This document shows, one piece after another, positions 1 to 9,287 of a DNA stretch of 64,000 nucleotides (positions are counted from its first letter, which is position 1; every line of letters starts with the position of its first letter). This DNA is from Bacillus thermotolerans. Lineage in GTDB: Bacteria; Bacillota; Bacilli; Bacillales; Domibacillaceae. The notes under the pieces were generated by a model. That model searched no databases. It was given only the letters and a program-made list of their open reading frames with translations, and was not told where the DNA came from. The position numbers and the translations under genes were made by a program. The stretch spans positions 1 to 64,000 of the forward strand of contig NZ_JWJE02000015.1 in NCBI RefSeq assembly GCF_000812025.2. Reading direction: 5' to 3'.

Positions 1-44
1 CTCGACAATTCAAGTATAAAAGAATGAGGAGTTTGCGTGTTTTT

Positions 45-911
45 TTATGCACACAAAATTTTGTTTAAACCCCAACAAATATTATAGAGCCGTTTTTTAA
101 CAGCCAGTTCATGACGGCTTTCTGATCGTTCATCCACGCTTGCAAACCACATATAGCGGTGTTCCCACAGAGGAATATGTATGAATAGAAGTGAAGGGAT
201 TTTTCGCCCGAACCTCTTTTCTATTTCCTTTGATTGATCATAATATCAGCGCACTTGGTTAAAGCGCAGCCAATCCCATGTAGGATACCCTTCAAAGTCT
301 TGCCCCGCAATCGTTTCCGGAGCGTATCTTCCGCTATCCAGCAGCCAAAGGTTGAAGACTGGTTTTTTATTTTTTGAGTCATTGATCAGTAAATTCATAT
401 TTCCTGTGCCAGTCAGTCCTTTTTCTCCCGGCTGATTCATGTTGTGAGGGTAGGACATGTACACGCGTAGCATATCCTCTTCATCTAGTCCGCTTTTCGG
501 GGTGGAATCTTCATCGTGATTGCCGAAAGTTACCGCCCACTTAATGCCTCGCTGCTCCATCGGCTGGGCAATATTATTCATCGCTTGCTTCATCTCAAGA
601 GGTGTCTCACAGCCGCTTGAGATATTATCACCATTTAGGACCACAAAGTCTGGTTTTTCGCTATCCAGCACTTTTTCCATCAGCTCAATTGTGCGTCGGT
701 CAATGCGCTCATCATCCTGTGTGTCGTTAAATTGCATAATTTTAAATTTCCCGTCAGGATTGAACTTCAGCTTGGCTTTGTCCAGTTTTCGGGCAGAAAC
801 CTCTGTTTCATTGAATAAATCAACGGGAACGCCGGTGGAGGCAAGTGTTAGTGCGACCGTACTCATTCCCCCGATTTTAATAAACTTCCGTCTGTTCATC
901 TCATTACTCAC
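45..911 (-). pseudogene. Tat-exported metallophosphoesterase, broken by an in-frame TGA and a lost 3' end
   Basis: A GTG start at 911 follows a GAGGAGG ribosome binding site and gives a protein whose N-terminus carries a twin-arginine motif (MNRRKFIK) and a hydrophobic stretch, so export by Tat is likely. Calcineurin-like phosphoesterase motifs follow: GDNISSG and GNHDED, both metal-binding. The frame stops at a TGA (246-248) after ...WLRFNQVR. The next in-frame codons read YYDQSKEIEKRFGRKIP and then FIHIPLWEH, which is what this family has after a tryptophan at that place, so TGG to TGA is the likely lesion. The frame then runs to a TAA at 45-47 without the C-terminal GHDH-type metal motif, so the 3' end is also lost or replaced. 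Probably non-functional. Confidence 0.75.
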
Positions 912-1017
912 AATAAACCCTCCTCTATCCTGCTTCAGCATGACAACACGGTTTATTATATAAAGAGACTGTAGAGAGGCTGTTAAATACATGTAAATCT
1001 TCTCTTAAAAATTTAAA

Positions 1018-1046
1018 AAAGAGAGGACAGAAGAAAGTCCTCTCTT
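1018..1046 (-). terminator. Rho-independent terminator of the alpha-hydroxy-acid oxidase gene
   Basis: The arms AGAGAGGAC and GTCCTCTCT are separated by a short loop. Read on the minus strand the stem is followed by a run of seven T. It lies just after the stop codon of the upstream minus-strand gene. Confidence 0.8.
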
Positions 1047-1053
1047 GAAGCTA

Positions 1054-2187
1054 TTAATCTCTGACCATTTTTAGCCGTCCAGCATCCGGCAATTTGGCAA
1101 TGCCAGCAAGGGAAAGCGAGATGCGTGTTTCTTCAATAAAACGTTCAAGCACTTTTTCCACTCCTTGCTGTCCATAAGCGGCTAAACCGTAAAGAAACGG
1201 TCGGCCGATCATGACAGCATCTGCTCCAAGGGCTAGTGCCTTTACGGCATCAATGCCGCGGCGGACACCGCTGTCTAATAGAATAGGGACCTGCTTTTGT
1301 ACGGCCTCTGCTACTGCCGGAAGAGCATCAATTGAAGCAATTACTCCATCTAACTGGCGCCCTCCGTGATTTGAGACAATCAGCCCGTCCACACCGTATT
1401 CGATCGCTGTTCGCGCATCATCTGGATGGAGGATGCCTTTCAGAAGAACAGGTAAATTAGTTCTCTCTTTCAGCTTGGCAATATGGTTCCAGTGAAGGGA
1501 AGGGGTAGCAATATTCTCTAACAAGGCTTCCACAATCGCTTCCTCATTGTGCTTCGCAAGAGACCTCATAAAGGCTGGGTCCGTTTCATAGTTGGCTTTG
1601 CCGACACCTTTAGCCAGTGGAGAGAACTCACTGCGGATATCTGTTTCACGGAAACCGCTTATGATGGTATCTACCGTCACAACAATTGCTTCGTAACCGG
1701 CCTTCTCCGCCCTCTCGACCATGCTGAAAGTGACTTCTTCATTATTAGACCAATAAAGCTGAAACCATTTGGAGCCGTTTGGAGCAGCCGCTGCCACCTC
1801 TTCAATGGAATGGCTGGCTACTGTGCTCAAGATAAAAGGAACATTCATTGCTTCGGCGGCCCGTGCAGAAGCCAGCTCACCTTCTTCGTGGGAGAGCTTC
1901 TGCATGCCAATCGGGGCAAGCAAGAATGGGTGAGGATAAGTTCGGCCGAACAAAGTAATGCTCGTGTCAAGGTTTGAGACGTCGCTTAGCATACGAGGCA
2001 CAATTGCCCATTTGGCAAAGGCCTCTTCATTTCTTCTTCCTGTCTCGCCGCCGCCAGCACCGGTACTGGCGTACCCATAGCCTCCTGCCGGCATACAGGA
2101 AGCAGCTTTTTGCTCCCACTCCTCAAAGGATACAGGAAATTTTATATCTGTTGTTATTGTTTTTGCTGTTAATGGGCGCTGGCTCAT
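1054..2187 (-). CDS. FMN-dependent alpha-hydroxy-acid oxidase (lactate oxidase/dehydrogenase family)
   Basis: This 377-residue protein matches the FMN-dependent alpha-hydroxy-acid dehydrogenase family (LldD, lactate oxidase, glycolate oxidase), cytoplasmic TIM-barrel enzymes that oxidise L-lactate or similar 2-hydroxy acids. The active-site block SNHGGRQLDG lies at residues 272-281, with catalytic His274 and substrate-binding Arg277. The phosphate-binding segment DSGVRRG and the GADAVMIGRP motif follow. No membrane segment is visible, which favours a soluble oxidase type. It is a single gene with its own terminator. If it is a true oxidase it would make hydrogen peroxide, in keeping with the nearby catalase. 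The exact substrate cannot be read from the sequence. Confidence 0.88.
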   Translation of the reverse strand: MSQRPLTAKTITTDIKFPVSFEEWEQKAASCMPAGGYGYASTGAGGGETGRRNEEAFAKWAIVPRMLSDVSNLDTSITLFGRTYPHPFLLAPIGMQKLSHEEGELASARAAEAMNVPFILSTVASHSIEEVAAAAPNGSKWFQLYWSNNEEVTFSMVERAEKAGYEAIVVTVDTIISGFRETDIRSEFSPLAKGVGKANYETDPAFMRSLAKHNEEAIVEALLENIATPSLHWNHIAKLKERTNLPVLLKGILHPDDARTAIEYGVDGLIVSNHGGRQLDGVIASIDALPAVAEAVQKQVPILLDSGVRRGIDAVKALALGADAVMIGRPFLYGLAAYGQQGVEKVLERFIEETRISLSLAGIAKLPDAGRLKMVRD

Positions 2188-2305
2188 TTCGTATCTCCTC
2201 TTTCGATGTCAATATGTTTGAATATTCTTTTTATATGTGTACATTATAAGGAAATATTGAAGGGTTGTATATACTGATTAACAGCGAGTGAAAAAGCTGA
2301 CTAAA

Positions 2306-2331
2306 AAAGACCGGCGCTGAGGCCGGTCTTT
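2306..2331 (-). terminator. Terminator of the aldehyde dehydrogenase/DUF779 operon
   Basis: A 10-bp GC-rich stem (AAAGACCGGC with GCCGGTCTTT) lies just past the DUF779 stop codon. It is followed on the minus strand by a T-rich tail. Confidence 0.85.
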
Positions 2332-2339
2332 GAAGAGAT

Positions 2340-2696
2340 CTATATACTCAGTTCTTCTCTTTCTTCAGGAGTAAACACGCGTGATCTCGTTAAAAAGCGC
2401 TTGCCCTCGGGACCTTCAAGCGAAAACATGCCCCCTCGGCCGTCGACGACGTCAATGATTAGCTGCGTATGCTTCCAATACTCATATTGCGCCTCACTGA
2501 TATAAAAAGGTGAGTCACCGATTTCGCCGAGCAAGACATCACTGTCGCCAGTCAGAAATTCACCCCTCGGATAGCACATCGGTGAGCTGCCGTCACAGCA
2601 GCCTCCCGACTGGTGAAACATAAGCGGGCCGTGCTTTTCCTTCAGTTTCTCCATTAACTCAATAGCGGCAGGAGTAGCAGTTACGCGTGCAACCAT
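2340..2696 (-). CDS. DUF779-family protein, partner of the aldehyde dehydrogenase
   Basis: This 118-residue protein belongs to the DUF779 family, which is often encoded beside NAD-dependent aldehyde dehydrogenases (as seen here). The sequence contains FHQSGGCCDGSSPMCY, a cysteine-rich block that looks able to bind metal or take part in redox chemistry. It ends with a conserved FSLEGPEGKRFLTRSR segment. The ribosome binding site AAGGGGG sits 8 bases before the ATG. The gene begins 21 bases after the aldehyde dehydrogenase stop, so the two form an operon ended by the hairpin at 2306-2331. The biochemical role of DUF779 is not known to me. Confidence 0.85.
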   Translation of the reverse strand: MVARVTATPAAIELMEKLKEKHGPLMFHQSGGCCDGSSPMCYPRGEFLTGDSDVLLGEIGDSPFYISEAQYEYWKHTQLIIDVVDGRGGMFSLEGPEGKRFLTRSRVFTPEEREELSI

Positions 2697-2717
2697 ACAG
2701 GTTACCCCCTTTCTTCA

Positions 2718-4235
2718 TTAAAAGAATCCAAGCGGGTCTTCACTGTAGCTGACAAGCAGGTTCTTTGTCTGCTGGTAATGATCGAGCATCATTAGATGGT
2801 TCTCGCGGCCGATACCGGACATTTTATAGCCGCCAAAGGCTGCGTGAGCCGGGTACTGGTGATAACAGTTTGTCCATACACGCCCAGCCTGGATGCCGCG
2901 GCCGAATCGGTATGCGCGGTTGGCATGGCGGGACCATACACCAGCGCCCAGGCCGTACAGCGTATCATTCGCCATGTTCAATGCCTCTTCCTCTTCTTTA
3001 AAGGTAGTGACAGACAGCACCGGACCAAAGATTTCCTCTTGGAAGATGCGCATGTTGTTGCTGCCTTTAAAGATCGTCGGCTGCACATAGTAGCCGTTCT
3101 CAAAGCCGGCAATCATATTTCTGCCGCCGCCGACCAGGCACTCTGCACCCTCCTGGTTACCGATATCAATGTAGGAAAGAATCTTCTCCATTTGCTCGTT
3201 GGAGGCTTGGGCGCCCATCATCGTGTCTGTATCTAGCGGGTTACCCGTCTTAATCTCTTTCACGCGTGCAATTGCTCGCTCAATGAATTCGTCATAGATG
3301 CTCTCATGCACAAGCGCGCGGGAAGGGCATGTACAAATTTCTCCCTGGTTCAGCGCGAACATGACAAAGCCTTCAATCGCTTTGCTTAAGAAAGCATCGT
3401 CTTTTTCCATAACATCATCGAAGAAAATGTTCGGTGATTTGCCGCCCAGCTCCAGTGTCACAGGGATCAGGTTTTGGGAAGCGTACTGCATGATCAGGCG
3501 GCCTGTTGTCGTTTCACCGGTAAAGGCGATCTTAGCGATGCGCTTGTTAGAAGCGAGCGGCTTCCCTGCTTCAAGGCCAAAGCCGTTAACAATGTTCACG
3601 ACACCTGGCGGCAGCAGGTCTTTCACGAGGTCGATGAAGACTAGAATAGAAGCCGGTGTCTGTTCTGCTGGCTTCAGCACGACACAGTTGCCCGCGGCAA
3701 GCGCAGGAGCGAGCTTCCAGACGCCCATAAGAAGCGGGAAGTTCCAAGGAATAATCTGGCCGACTACACCGAGCGGCTCATGGAAATGGTACGCAACTGT
3801 ATCTTCGTCAATTTGGCTCAGTGAGCCTTCCTGGGCACGGATCGCACCAGCAAAGTAGCGGAAGTGGTCAATCGCCAGCGGCAGGTCCGCATTCAGCGTC
3901 TCACGCACGGCTTTTCCGTTATCCCATGTTTCTGCCACCGCTAGTGTTTCTAAATTCTCTTCCATGCGGTCAGCGATTTTATTCAAGATATTCGCCCGTT
4001 CAGCTGGAGACGTCTTTCCCCAGGCGTCTTTTGCCGCATGAGCAGCATCCAGCGCCAGTTCAATATCCTCCGCCTGCGAGCGGGCAACTTCACAAAAAAC
4101 TTCTCCAGTCACCGGTGTCACATTTTCAAAATACTGGCCGCCGACAGGGGCTTTCCATTCTCCATTAATGAAATTGTCGTAACGTTTCTTAAAGGTAACC
4201 TTCGATCCTTCTTGTCCTGGATTAGCGTAGATCAT
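2718..4235 (-). CDS. NAD-dependent aldehyde dehydrogenase (AcoD/ExaC type)
   Basis: This 505-residue member of the aldehyde dehydrogenase superfamily oxidises an aldehyde to the acid with NAD(P). Visible features are [18 protein letters not shown], the cofactor loop FTGETTTGR, the catalytic-glutamate motif LELGGKSPN and the catalytic cysteine block [11 protein letters not shown]. The C-terminus ([17 protein letters not shown]) and the DUF779 neighbour point to the AcoD/ExaC type, known for acetaldehyde and other short aldehydes. The ribosome binding site AGGGGGAG supports the ATG at 4235. It would suit acetaldehyde or alcohol-derived aldehydes, but no pathway link to the later operons is shown. 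Confidence 0.92.
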   Translation of the reverse strand: MIYANPGQEGSKVTFKKRYDNFINGEWKAPVGGQYFENVTPVTGEVFCEVARSQAEDIELALDAAHAAKDAWGKTSPAERANILNKIADRMEENLETLAVAETWDNGKAVRETLNADLPLAIDHFRYFAGAIRAQEGSLSQIDEDTVAYHFHEPLGVVGQIIPWNFPLLMGVWKLAPALAAGNCVVLKPAEQTPASILVFIDLVKDLLPPGVVNIVNGFGLEAGKPLASNKRIAKIAFTGETTTGRLIMQYASQNLIPVTLELGGKSPNIFFDDVMEKDDAFLSKAIEGFVMFALNQGEICTCPSRALVHESIYDEFIERAIARVKEIKTGNPLDTDTMMGAQASNEQMEKILSYIDIGNQEGAECLVGGGRNMIAGFENGYYVQPTIFKGSNNMRIFQEEIFGPVLSVTTFKEEEEALNMANDTLYGLGAGVWSRHANRAYRFGRGIQAGRVWTNCYHQYPAHAAFGGYKMSGIGRENHLMMLDHYQQTKNLLVSYSEDPLGFF

Positions 4236-4551
4236 TGCGACTCCCCCTTAAAGTGAAAATTCAATGTTTTCTAAAAATTACTTACGTGTTTATCATCTAT
4301 ATTTTGAGAACGAAAGTCAACCAATATACTCAAAGTTTCATAGTTTAGAAATCTCCATCCTTTTGAGGCGCTTTTCACATCAATGTTTCTACTGTATGAG
4401 CACTCTTATTTCGTCATACATAAAAAATGAGCAATCATTAAAGATAGTCATTCTTTATTTAAAATAATTATAATTTAGTATTGATTTTTGTTTTATAGAT
4501 GGTATTATATAAATATCAACAGATTCTAAATAAATCAATGAGGTGATAACC
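4236..4551. other. Divergent promoter region between aldehyde dehydrogenase and katA
   Basis: An AT-rich intergenic stretch must contain the promoters of both divergent genes. TTATAATTTAGTATTG near 4468 faintly resembles a PerR box half but does not match the 7-1-7 inverted repeat well. I see no gene or clear hairpin here. Confidence 0.5.
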
Positions 4552-6006
4552 TTGATTAACAATAAATTGACAACTAGCTGGGGGGCCCCGGTAGGAGATA
4601 ATCAAAATTCACAAACAGCTGGACAACGCGGTCCTACATTAATTCAAGATGTACACTTACTTGAAAAGCTGGCTCACTTTAACCGCGAACGTGTACCTGA
4701 ACGTGTTGTTCATGCAAAGGGCGCTGGTGCTCATGGTTACTTTGAGGTAACTAACAATGAAATATCTAAATATACAAAAGCGGACTTTTTATCCGAGGCT
4801 GGGAAACGCACACCGTTGTTTACTCGCTTTTCAACAGTAGCAGGCGAGCTTGGTTCAGCCGATACGGTGCGCGATCCGCGCGGCTTTGCGGTGAAGTTTT
4901 ATACAGATGAAGGAAACTACGACATCGTCGGAAATAACACACCTGTGTTCTTCATTAGAGACGCGATTAAGTTCCCGGATTTCATTCATACACAAAAGCG
5001 TGATCCGCAGACACACTTAAAGAACCCTACAGCTGTTTGGGATTTCTGGTCACTGTCACCGGAGTCACTTCACCAAGTAACTATCCTGATGTCTGACCGC
5101 GGCATTCCGGCTACACTGCGGCATATGCACGGTTACGGAAGCCATACTTTCAAATGGGTGAACGACAAAGGTGAAGCGGTGTGGGTGAAATATCACTTTA
5201 GAACAGACCAAGGTGTAAAAAACCTTGATGTGAAATTAGCTGAAAAGCTAGCAGGCGAGAACCCTGATTACCATACAGAAGATTTATTTAATGCCATTGA
5301 CCGTGGAGACCATCCTTCATGGACATTATATGTGCAAATTATGCCGATTGAAGACGCGAATACTTATAAGTGGGATCCGTTTGATGTCACAAAGGTATGG
5401 TCGCAGAAAGATTACCCATTAATCGAAGTCGGCAAAATGGTGCTTAACCGCAACCCTGAAAACTACTTTGCTGAAGTAGAGCAGGCAACTTTCTCTCCAG
5501 GCAATTTTGTACCGGGCATTGAGGCTTCGCCTGACAAAATGCTTCAAGGACGTTTATTTGCTTATTCAGATGCTCATCGTTACCGGGTTGGTGCGAATCA
5601 TAATCTGCTTCCAATCAATTCGCCAAAGAACCCGGTACAGAACTATCAGCGTGATGGCCAAATGCGTTCTGATAGCAACGGCGGCAGCTCCGTATATTAT
5701 GAGCCGAATAGCTTCGGGGGACCAAAAGAAGCACCAGAAGCAAATGTGACACCGTTTGATGTAAACGGACAAGCAGGTACACATCGCTACAATTCGGATG
5801 ATCACTATACACAAGCAGGCGACTTGTATCGATTAATGAGCGAGGAAGAGCGCGCCAGATTGGTAGAAAACATCGTTAATGCGATGAAACCTGTGACAAA
5901 AGAAGAAATTAAGCTTCGCCAAATCAGCCATTTCCTTAAGGCAGACCCAGAATACGGCACTCGTATCGCAGAAGGTCTTGGTCTTCCTGTTCCGCAGCAA
6001 GCGTAA
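4552..6006 (+). CDS. katA: Vegetative haem catalase KatA
   Basis: This small-subunit clade 3 catalase converts hydrogen peroxide to water and oxygen in the cytoplasm. It closely resembles Bacillus KatA from its first residues ([17 protein letters not shown]). Catalytic His lies in [14 protein letters not shown], Asn in [11 protein letters not shown], and the haem-ligand Tyr in [14 protein letters not shown]. The length (about 484 residues) is normal. I prefer the TTG start at 4552 because AGGTG at 4541-4545 is a well-placed ribosome binding site, whereas a GTG at 4543 would overlap that site. In Bacillus this gene is PerR-regulated; no convincing PerR box is seen here. Confidence 0.95.
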   Translation: MINNKLTTSWGAPVGDNQNSQTAGQRGPTLIQDVHLLEKLAHFNRERVPERVVHAKGAGAHGYFEVTNNEISKYTKADFLSEAGKRTPLFTRFSTVAGELGSADTVRDPRGFAVKFYTDEGNYDIVGNNTPVFFIRDAIKFPDFIHTQKRDPQTHLKNPTAVWDFWSLSPESLHQVTILMSDRGIPATLRHMHGYGSHTFKWVNDKGEAVWVKYHFRTDQGVKNLDVKLAEKLAGENPDYHTEDLFNAIDRGDHPSWTLYVQIMPIEDANTYKWDPFDVTKVWSQKDYPLIEVGKMVLNRNPENYFAEVEQATFSPGNFVPGIEASPDKMLQGRLFAYSDAHRYRVGANHNLLPINSPKNPVQNYQRDGQMRSDSNGGSSVYYEPNSFGGPKEAPEANVTPFDVNGQAGTHRYNSDDHYTQAGDLYRLMSEEERARLVENIVNAMKPVTKEEIKLRQISHFLKADPEYGTRIAEGLGLPVPQQA

Positions 6007-6042
6007 GAGGAAGAATGCAATCGAGTAGGCAAGAATACAGGG

Positions 6043-6074
6043 ATCCTAGAGTTTGACTCTAGGATGCCTTTATT
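6043..6074 (+). terminator. katA terminator
   Basis: A 10-bp stem (ATCCTAGAGT with ACTCTAGGAT) has a 3-base loop and is followed by a T-rich tail, 37 bases after the katA stop. Confidence 0.8.
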
Positions 6075-6103
6075 ATAGATACTACGCTGAAGGAGTGGAT
6101 TGT

Positions 6104-6253
6104 ATGGAAAAGAGAATCATTGAAAAGGTAAAGGATCAAGTTTGTTTAGTGAGAGCAGACAAAGGAAACAAACACATTGAGTTATGCTTTTACTCCCTTG
6201 CAGATGCCCTTTCTTATGCGCAAGAGCGCAAATATGAATCAGTAGAAGGATAA
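6104..6253 (+). CDS. Small hypothetical protein, 49 residues
   Basis: An ATG at 6104 has a good GAAGGAG ribosome binding site at proper distance and opens a 49-codon frame. The product (MEKRIIEKVKDQVCLVRA...) is soluble, has two cysteines and a YAQERKYESVEG tail, and shows no known domain. Because it sits after the katA terminator it should have its own promoter. I do not recognise a family and no function can be given. Confidence 0.55.
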   Translation: MEKRIIEKVKDQVCLVRADKGNKHIELCFYSLADALSYAQERKYESVEG

Positions 6254-6335
6254 CTGCTGATATCTCCACCCAGTCGCTGCTGAAAAAGTCTGCAATTTTC
6301 CATCATTTGTTCATGACATGCTGAGTATGAAACTA

Positions 6336-6389
6336 CATTTGCCCAACCGCTGTTTGGACAGTAGTCACAGTATGTTGGGCAAATGAATT
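6336..6389 (+). terminator. Long inverted repeat, possible terminator
   Basis: CATTTGCCCAAC (6336-6347) pairs perfectly with GTTGGGCAAATG (6374-6385) around a 26-base loop, followed by AATTTT. It could end the small gene before it, in either direction, or be a structured RNA. The T run is weak. Confidence 0.5.
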
Positions 6390-6495
6390 TTCAATTAGTA
6401 ATTACAATTGAGAAAAAAGAAAGAGAAATTAATCATAATTAGATAAAAAATTATCATTTGAGAAACGTGTACTATTAAATATAGAGGTGAATGAT

Positions 6496-6612
6496 ATGAA
6501 GACATGCTTGAAGTGTCATCAGGAAATTAAACAGCTGAAGCACAGCAGTCTTTGTGGCTGTGGTGTAAAATTAAAAAAGAAAAAATCTCTGCAACTTGTA
6601 ATCTCTGCATGA
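6496..6612 (+). CDS. 38-residue cysteine-rich small protein
   Basis: ATG at 6496 has a GAGGTG ribosome binding site 6 bases upstream, and the frame ends in TGA at 6612 right before a strong terminator. The product has a CLKC pair and a CGC cluster (four cysteines near CLKCH and LCGCG), then a lysine-rich stretch KLKKKK. This spacing suggests a small zinc ribbon, possibly a nucleic-acid-binding or metal-sensing peptide. A complete gene unit (ribosome binding site, frame, terminator) supports a real gene. I know no named family that fits. Confidence 0.5.
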   Translation: MKTCLKCHQEIKQLKHSSLCGCGVKLKKKKSLQLVISA

Positions 6613-6613
6613 T

Positions 6614-6651
6614 ACCCATGGAATGAATAACTCATTCTCATGGGTTTTTTT
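6614..6651 (+). terminator. Terminator of the 38-residue gene
   Basis: ACCCATG pairs with CATGGGT, and an inner AATGA/TCATT extends the stem. A run of seven T follows. It separates the small gene from modA. Confidence 0.85.
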
Positions 6652-6740
6652 GTTATGGGTAAGTTGTGGTTGCTTGTCTTCAGCGAAAAAATATATGATG
6701 GAATAAATATAGTTACATAGGAGAAATAGGGGAGAGGCTA

Positions 6741-7529
6741 ATGAGAAAAAGAGGCTGGCTGGCAGCTGTTTGTACAGCTATTGTTTTCTTAAGTGCATGT
6801 ACGTTCGCCAATGAAAGGGATGCGGAAGAAGGAGAAAGCCAGGCGCTTACAATTGCGGCTGCTTCTGACCTGCAGTTCGCTTTCAAAGAGATGGAGAAGC
6901 ATTTTGAAGAACAAACGGGTCGCAATGTAGAAATCACCTTCAGTTCTACGGGAACACTGGCTCAGCAAATCGATAATGGAGCGCCATATGATGTATTTGC
7001 GGCGGCTAATGTCAGTTTTATAGAGGAGCTTGAACAGAAGGGAAAGCTGGTTCCTGATACACAAGTGATGTACTCAGAAGGTGAGCTCAGCGTCGTTTCT
7101 TCGAAGGGTTCCTCGGTATCGCTAACAAGCATAGAGGATTTAGCAAATTCAGAGGTTAAAAAGATCGCTATTGCCAATCCTGAGCATGCACCTTACGGAA
7201 TGGCCGCGAAGCAGGCATTGGAGCGGGCAGGCTTATGGGAAAAAGTAAAGGATAAGCTGATCTATGGAAAATCAGTAGCCGACACGCTTGCATTGGTAGC
7301 GACGGGCAACGCAGAAGCCGGCATCGTATCCCGCTCTATTGTGACAGAGGAAGTGCAAGGTGTGCCGGTGGATCCGCAGCTGCATGAGCCGATCCGCCAA
7401 GCGATGGCCATTGTAGAAGGGACAAAGCAGGAAGAGCTGGCTCGGTCCTTTGTGGAATATGTAACGGGTGAGGAAGGACAGCGTCTATTACAAAGCTACG
7501 GATTTCACGTACCGGGGAGCTCTCAATAG
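6741..7529 (+). CDS. modA: Molybdate ABC transporter substrate-binding lipoprotein ModA
   Basis: ModA captures molybdate outside the membrane and passes it to ModBC. The 262-residue protein starts with a lipoprotein signal ending in the lipobox LSAC (Cys20), so it is anchored to the outer face of the membrane. Family motifs follow: AAASDLQFAF, FSSTGTLAQQI, GAPYDVFAAAN and ANPEHAPYGMAAKQAL. It is the first gene of modABC, with modB overlapping by one base. It would supply molybdenum to the hydroxylase encoded at 19-23 kb. Confidence 0.93.
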   Translation: MRKRGWLAAVCTAIVFLSACTFANERDAEEGESQALTIAAASDLQFAFKEMEKHFEEQTGRNVEITFSSTGTLAQQIDNGAPYDVFAAANVSFIEELEQKGKLVPDTQVMYSEGELSVVSSKGSSVSLTSIEDLANSEVKKIAIANPEHAPYGMAAKQALERAGLWEKVKDKLIYGKSVADTLALVATGNAEAGIVSRSIVTEEVQGVPVDPQLHEPIRQAMAIVEGTKQEELARSFVEYVTGEEGQRLLQSYGFHVPGSSQ

Positions 7530-8218
7530 TGGAAAACGGCATTAACCTGTTTCCGCTGTTTCTGTCGCTGCAGGTAGCGAGTCTTGCTACAGTAATCGGC
7601 ATGGCGGTCGGCTTGCCAGTTGCCTATTACTTAAGCCGTTCGACGAGCAGACTGGCGGATGTAGCCGACACGCTTCTTACGCTCCCGATTGTACTCCCGC
7701 CGACAGTGCTCGGCTATTATCTGCTCGTGTTGCTTGGACGCAACAGCGCGTTAGGTGTGTTCTTAGAGGAACAGTTGAATATCATGCTTGTTTTCACGCC
7801 GGCAGGAGCAGTAGTTGCTGCTTCGGTTGTCTCAGCTCCCTTTTTTATTAAGTCCGCGCGTGCAGCTTTCTCGGAGATAGATAAAGATATGATTAATGCA
7901 GCCAAGCTCCTTGGCCGCTCTAATATCAATATTATTTTTTCCATTATCATCCCGCTTGCCTGGCGGGGCATGCTCTCCGGCATTATCTTAACCTTTGCCA
8001 GAGCGCTAGGGGATTTTGGTACGACGTTGATGGTGTCCGGCAGCATCCCAAACTACACGACTACGATGCCGATTGCGATTTACGACGCCTTGCAGGCAGG
8101 GAATAAAGAGCTGACAAATGTGCTTGTATTTATTATGACAGCGGTAGCGGTAGTTTGCTTGTTTAGCTTAAACCGATTGGAGAAAAAAATGGGGAAAGGA
8201 CGAAACAGACGTGCTTGA
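7529..8218 (+). CDS. modB: Molybdate ABC transporter permease ModB
   Basis: A 229-residue inner-membrane permease with about five hydrophobic helices. The ABC-contact EAA loop is seen around AAKLLGRSNINIIFSIIIPLAWRG, and ALGDFGTTLMVSG is typical of ModB/CysT permeases. The GTG start overlaps the modA stop by one base, and the end overlaps modC by eight bases, so the three proteins are translationally coupled. It forms the channel through which ModA-bound molybdate enters. Confidence 0.93.
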   Translation: MENGINLFPLFLSLQVASLATVIGMAVGLPVAYYLSRSTSRLADVADTLLTLPIVLPPTVLGYYLLVLLGRNSALGVFLEEQLNIMLVFTPAGAVVAASVVSAPFFIKSARAAFSEIDKDMINAAKLLGRSNINIIFSIIIPLAWRGMLSGIILTFARALGDFGTTLMVSGSIPNYTTTMPIAIYDALQAGNKELTNVLVFIMTAVAVVCLFSLNRLEKKMGKGRNRRA

Positions 8219-9272
8219 TGTACAAATAGAAAAGCCTCTTCATTCCTTCACTCTCTCGTCCTCTTTTTCAGCGGAGAATGAAATATTCGGAATCATCGGA
8301 CCGTCCGGCAGTGGCAAAAGTATGACTCTGCAATGTATCGCGGGGTTGCAAACACCTTCTTCGGGTCGTATTACGTTAAATGGGCGGATTTTATTTGACT
8401 CTGAGCAACAGATCAATTTATCCCCCCAAGCGAGAAAAATCGGTTATGTTTTTCAGAATTATGCGCTGTTTCCACATTTAACGGTTGAGAAGAATATTGC
8501 TTTTGGCATTCCACGCGTGCCAGATCGTAAACGGCTGGTATATGAAATGATTGAGAGAATGGGCTTGAAAGGGGTGGAACACTGTTACCCAAGTGAGCTG
8601 TCAGGCGGCCAGCAACAACGGGTGGCGCTAGCGAGGACTCTCATAACCGAGCCAGAGCTGCTTCTGCTGGATGAACCGTTCTCTGCACTGGACCCTTACA
8701 TCAAAGATCAATTGGAGCGGGATTTAATGGATAGAATCCAGGCTAATTATGAAGGCACTGTTTTATATATCACTCATAACTTAGAGGAAGCGTACAAGCT
8801 GTGCAGCCGGCTGTTAGTGTACGAGCAGGGGAAGATCGCCCAGCTGGGAATAAAAGAAGAGATAGTAAATGAACCGGTAAATCGTACGGTCGCTCAAATG
8901 GCCGGCTGCAAAAACTTTATTCGGGTTGAAGCAGCAGAGGAAATGAAAGAAGAAGTAAAGCTAAAGTCGGAGAATGACATTTACCTAGTTGCCCGCTGCA
9001 AAAAGCCTCTAAATAAGGGGAATCTGCTTGCCTGCATTCACTCTCATCACGTGAAACTAAGTAAAAGAAAAGGGGGTACGCAAAATACCTTTCCTTGCCA
9101 AGTAAAAAGTGTGCAGGAAGGTATCACCTTTGTGATTGTTCAGGTTAATTGCCAGGGTCATATGCTAGAGGCACGGCTGTCTTCGATAGAATGGTCCGTA
9201 TTGCAGGCCGAACAAGGGGAAGGGTGGTTTGTTCATGCTCCCAAAGAATCTATTTTCTTAGTTAATGACTAA
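8211..9272 (+). CDS. modC: Molybdate ABC transporter ATP-binding protein ModC
   Basis: A 353-residue ABC ATPase that powers molybdate import. Visible motifs are Walker A GPSGSGKS, Q-loop FQNYALFPH, signature LSGGQQQR, Walker B LLLLDEPFSALDP and the H-loop THNLEEA. About 120 residues after the ATPase domain look like a TOBE/mop-type regulatory domain that can sense molybdate. The GTG start at 8211 lies inside the end of modB. The gene is followed by a 21-bp perfect hairpin that ends the operon. Confidence 0.92.
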   Translation: MLDVQIEKPLHSFTLSSSFSAENEIFGIIGPSGSGKSMTLQCIAGLQTPSSGRITLNGRILFDSEQQINLSPQARKIGYVFQNYALFPHLTVEKNIAFGIPRVPDRKRLVYEMIERMGLKGVEHCYPSELSGGQQQRVALARTLITEPELLLLDEPFSALDPYIKDQLERDLMDRIQANYEGTVLYITHNLEEAYKLCSRLLVYEQGKIAQLGIKEEIVNEPVNRTVAQMAGCKNFIRVEAAEEMKEEVKLKSENDIYLVARCKKPLNKGNLLACIHSHHVKLSKRKGGTQNTFPCQVKSVQEGITFVIVQVNCQGHMLEARLSSIEWSVLQAEQGEGWFVHAPKESIFLVND

Positions 9273-9287
9273 AGATATAAACTATTC

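Noticed and set aside
4460-4490. Possible PerR box before katA (TTATAATTTAGTATTG)
   Set aside because: The second half of the inverted repeat does not fit the 7-1-7 pattern; too weak to call.
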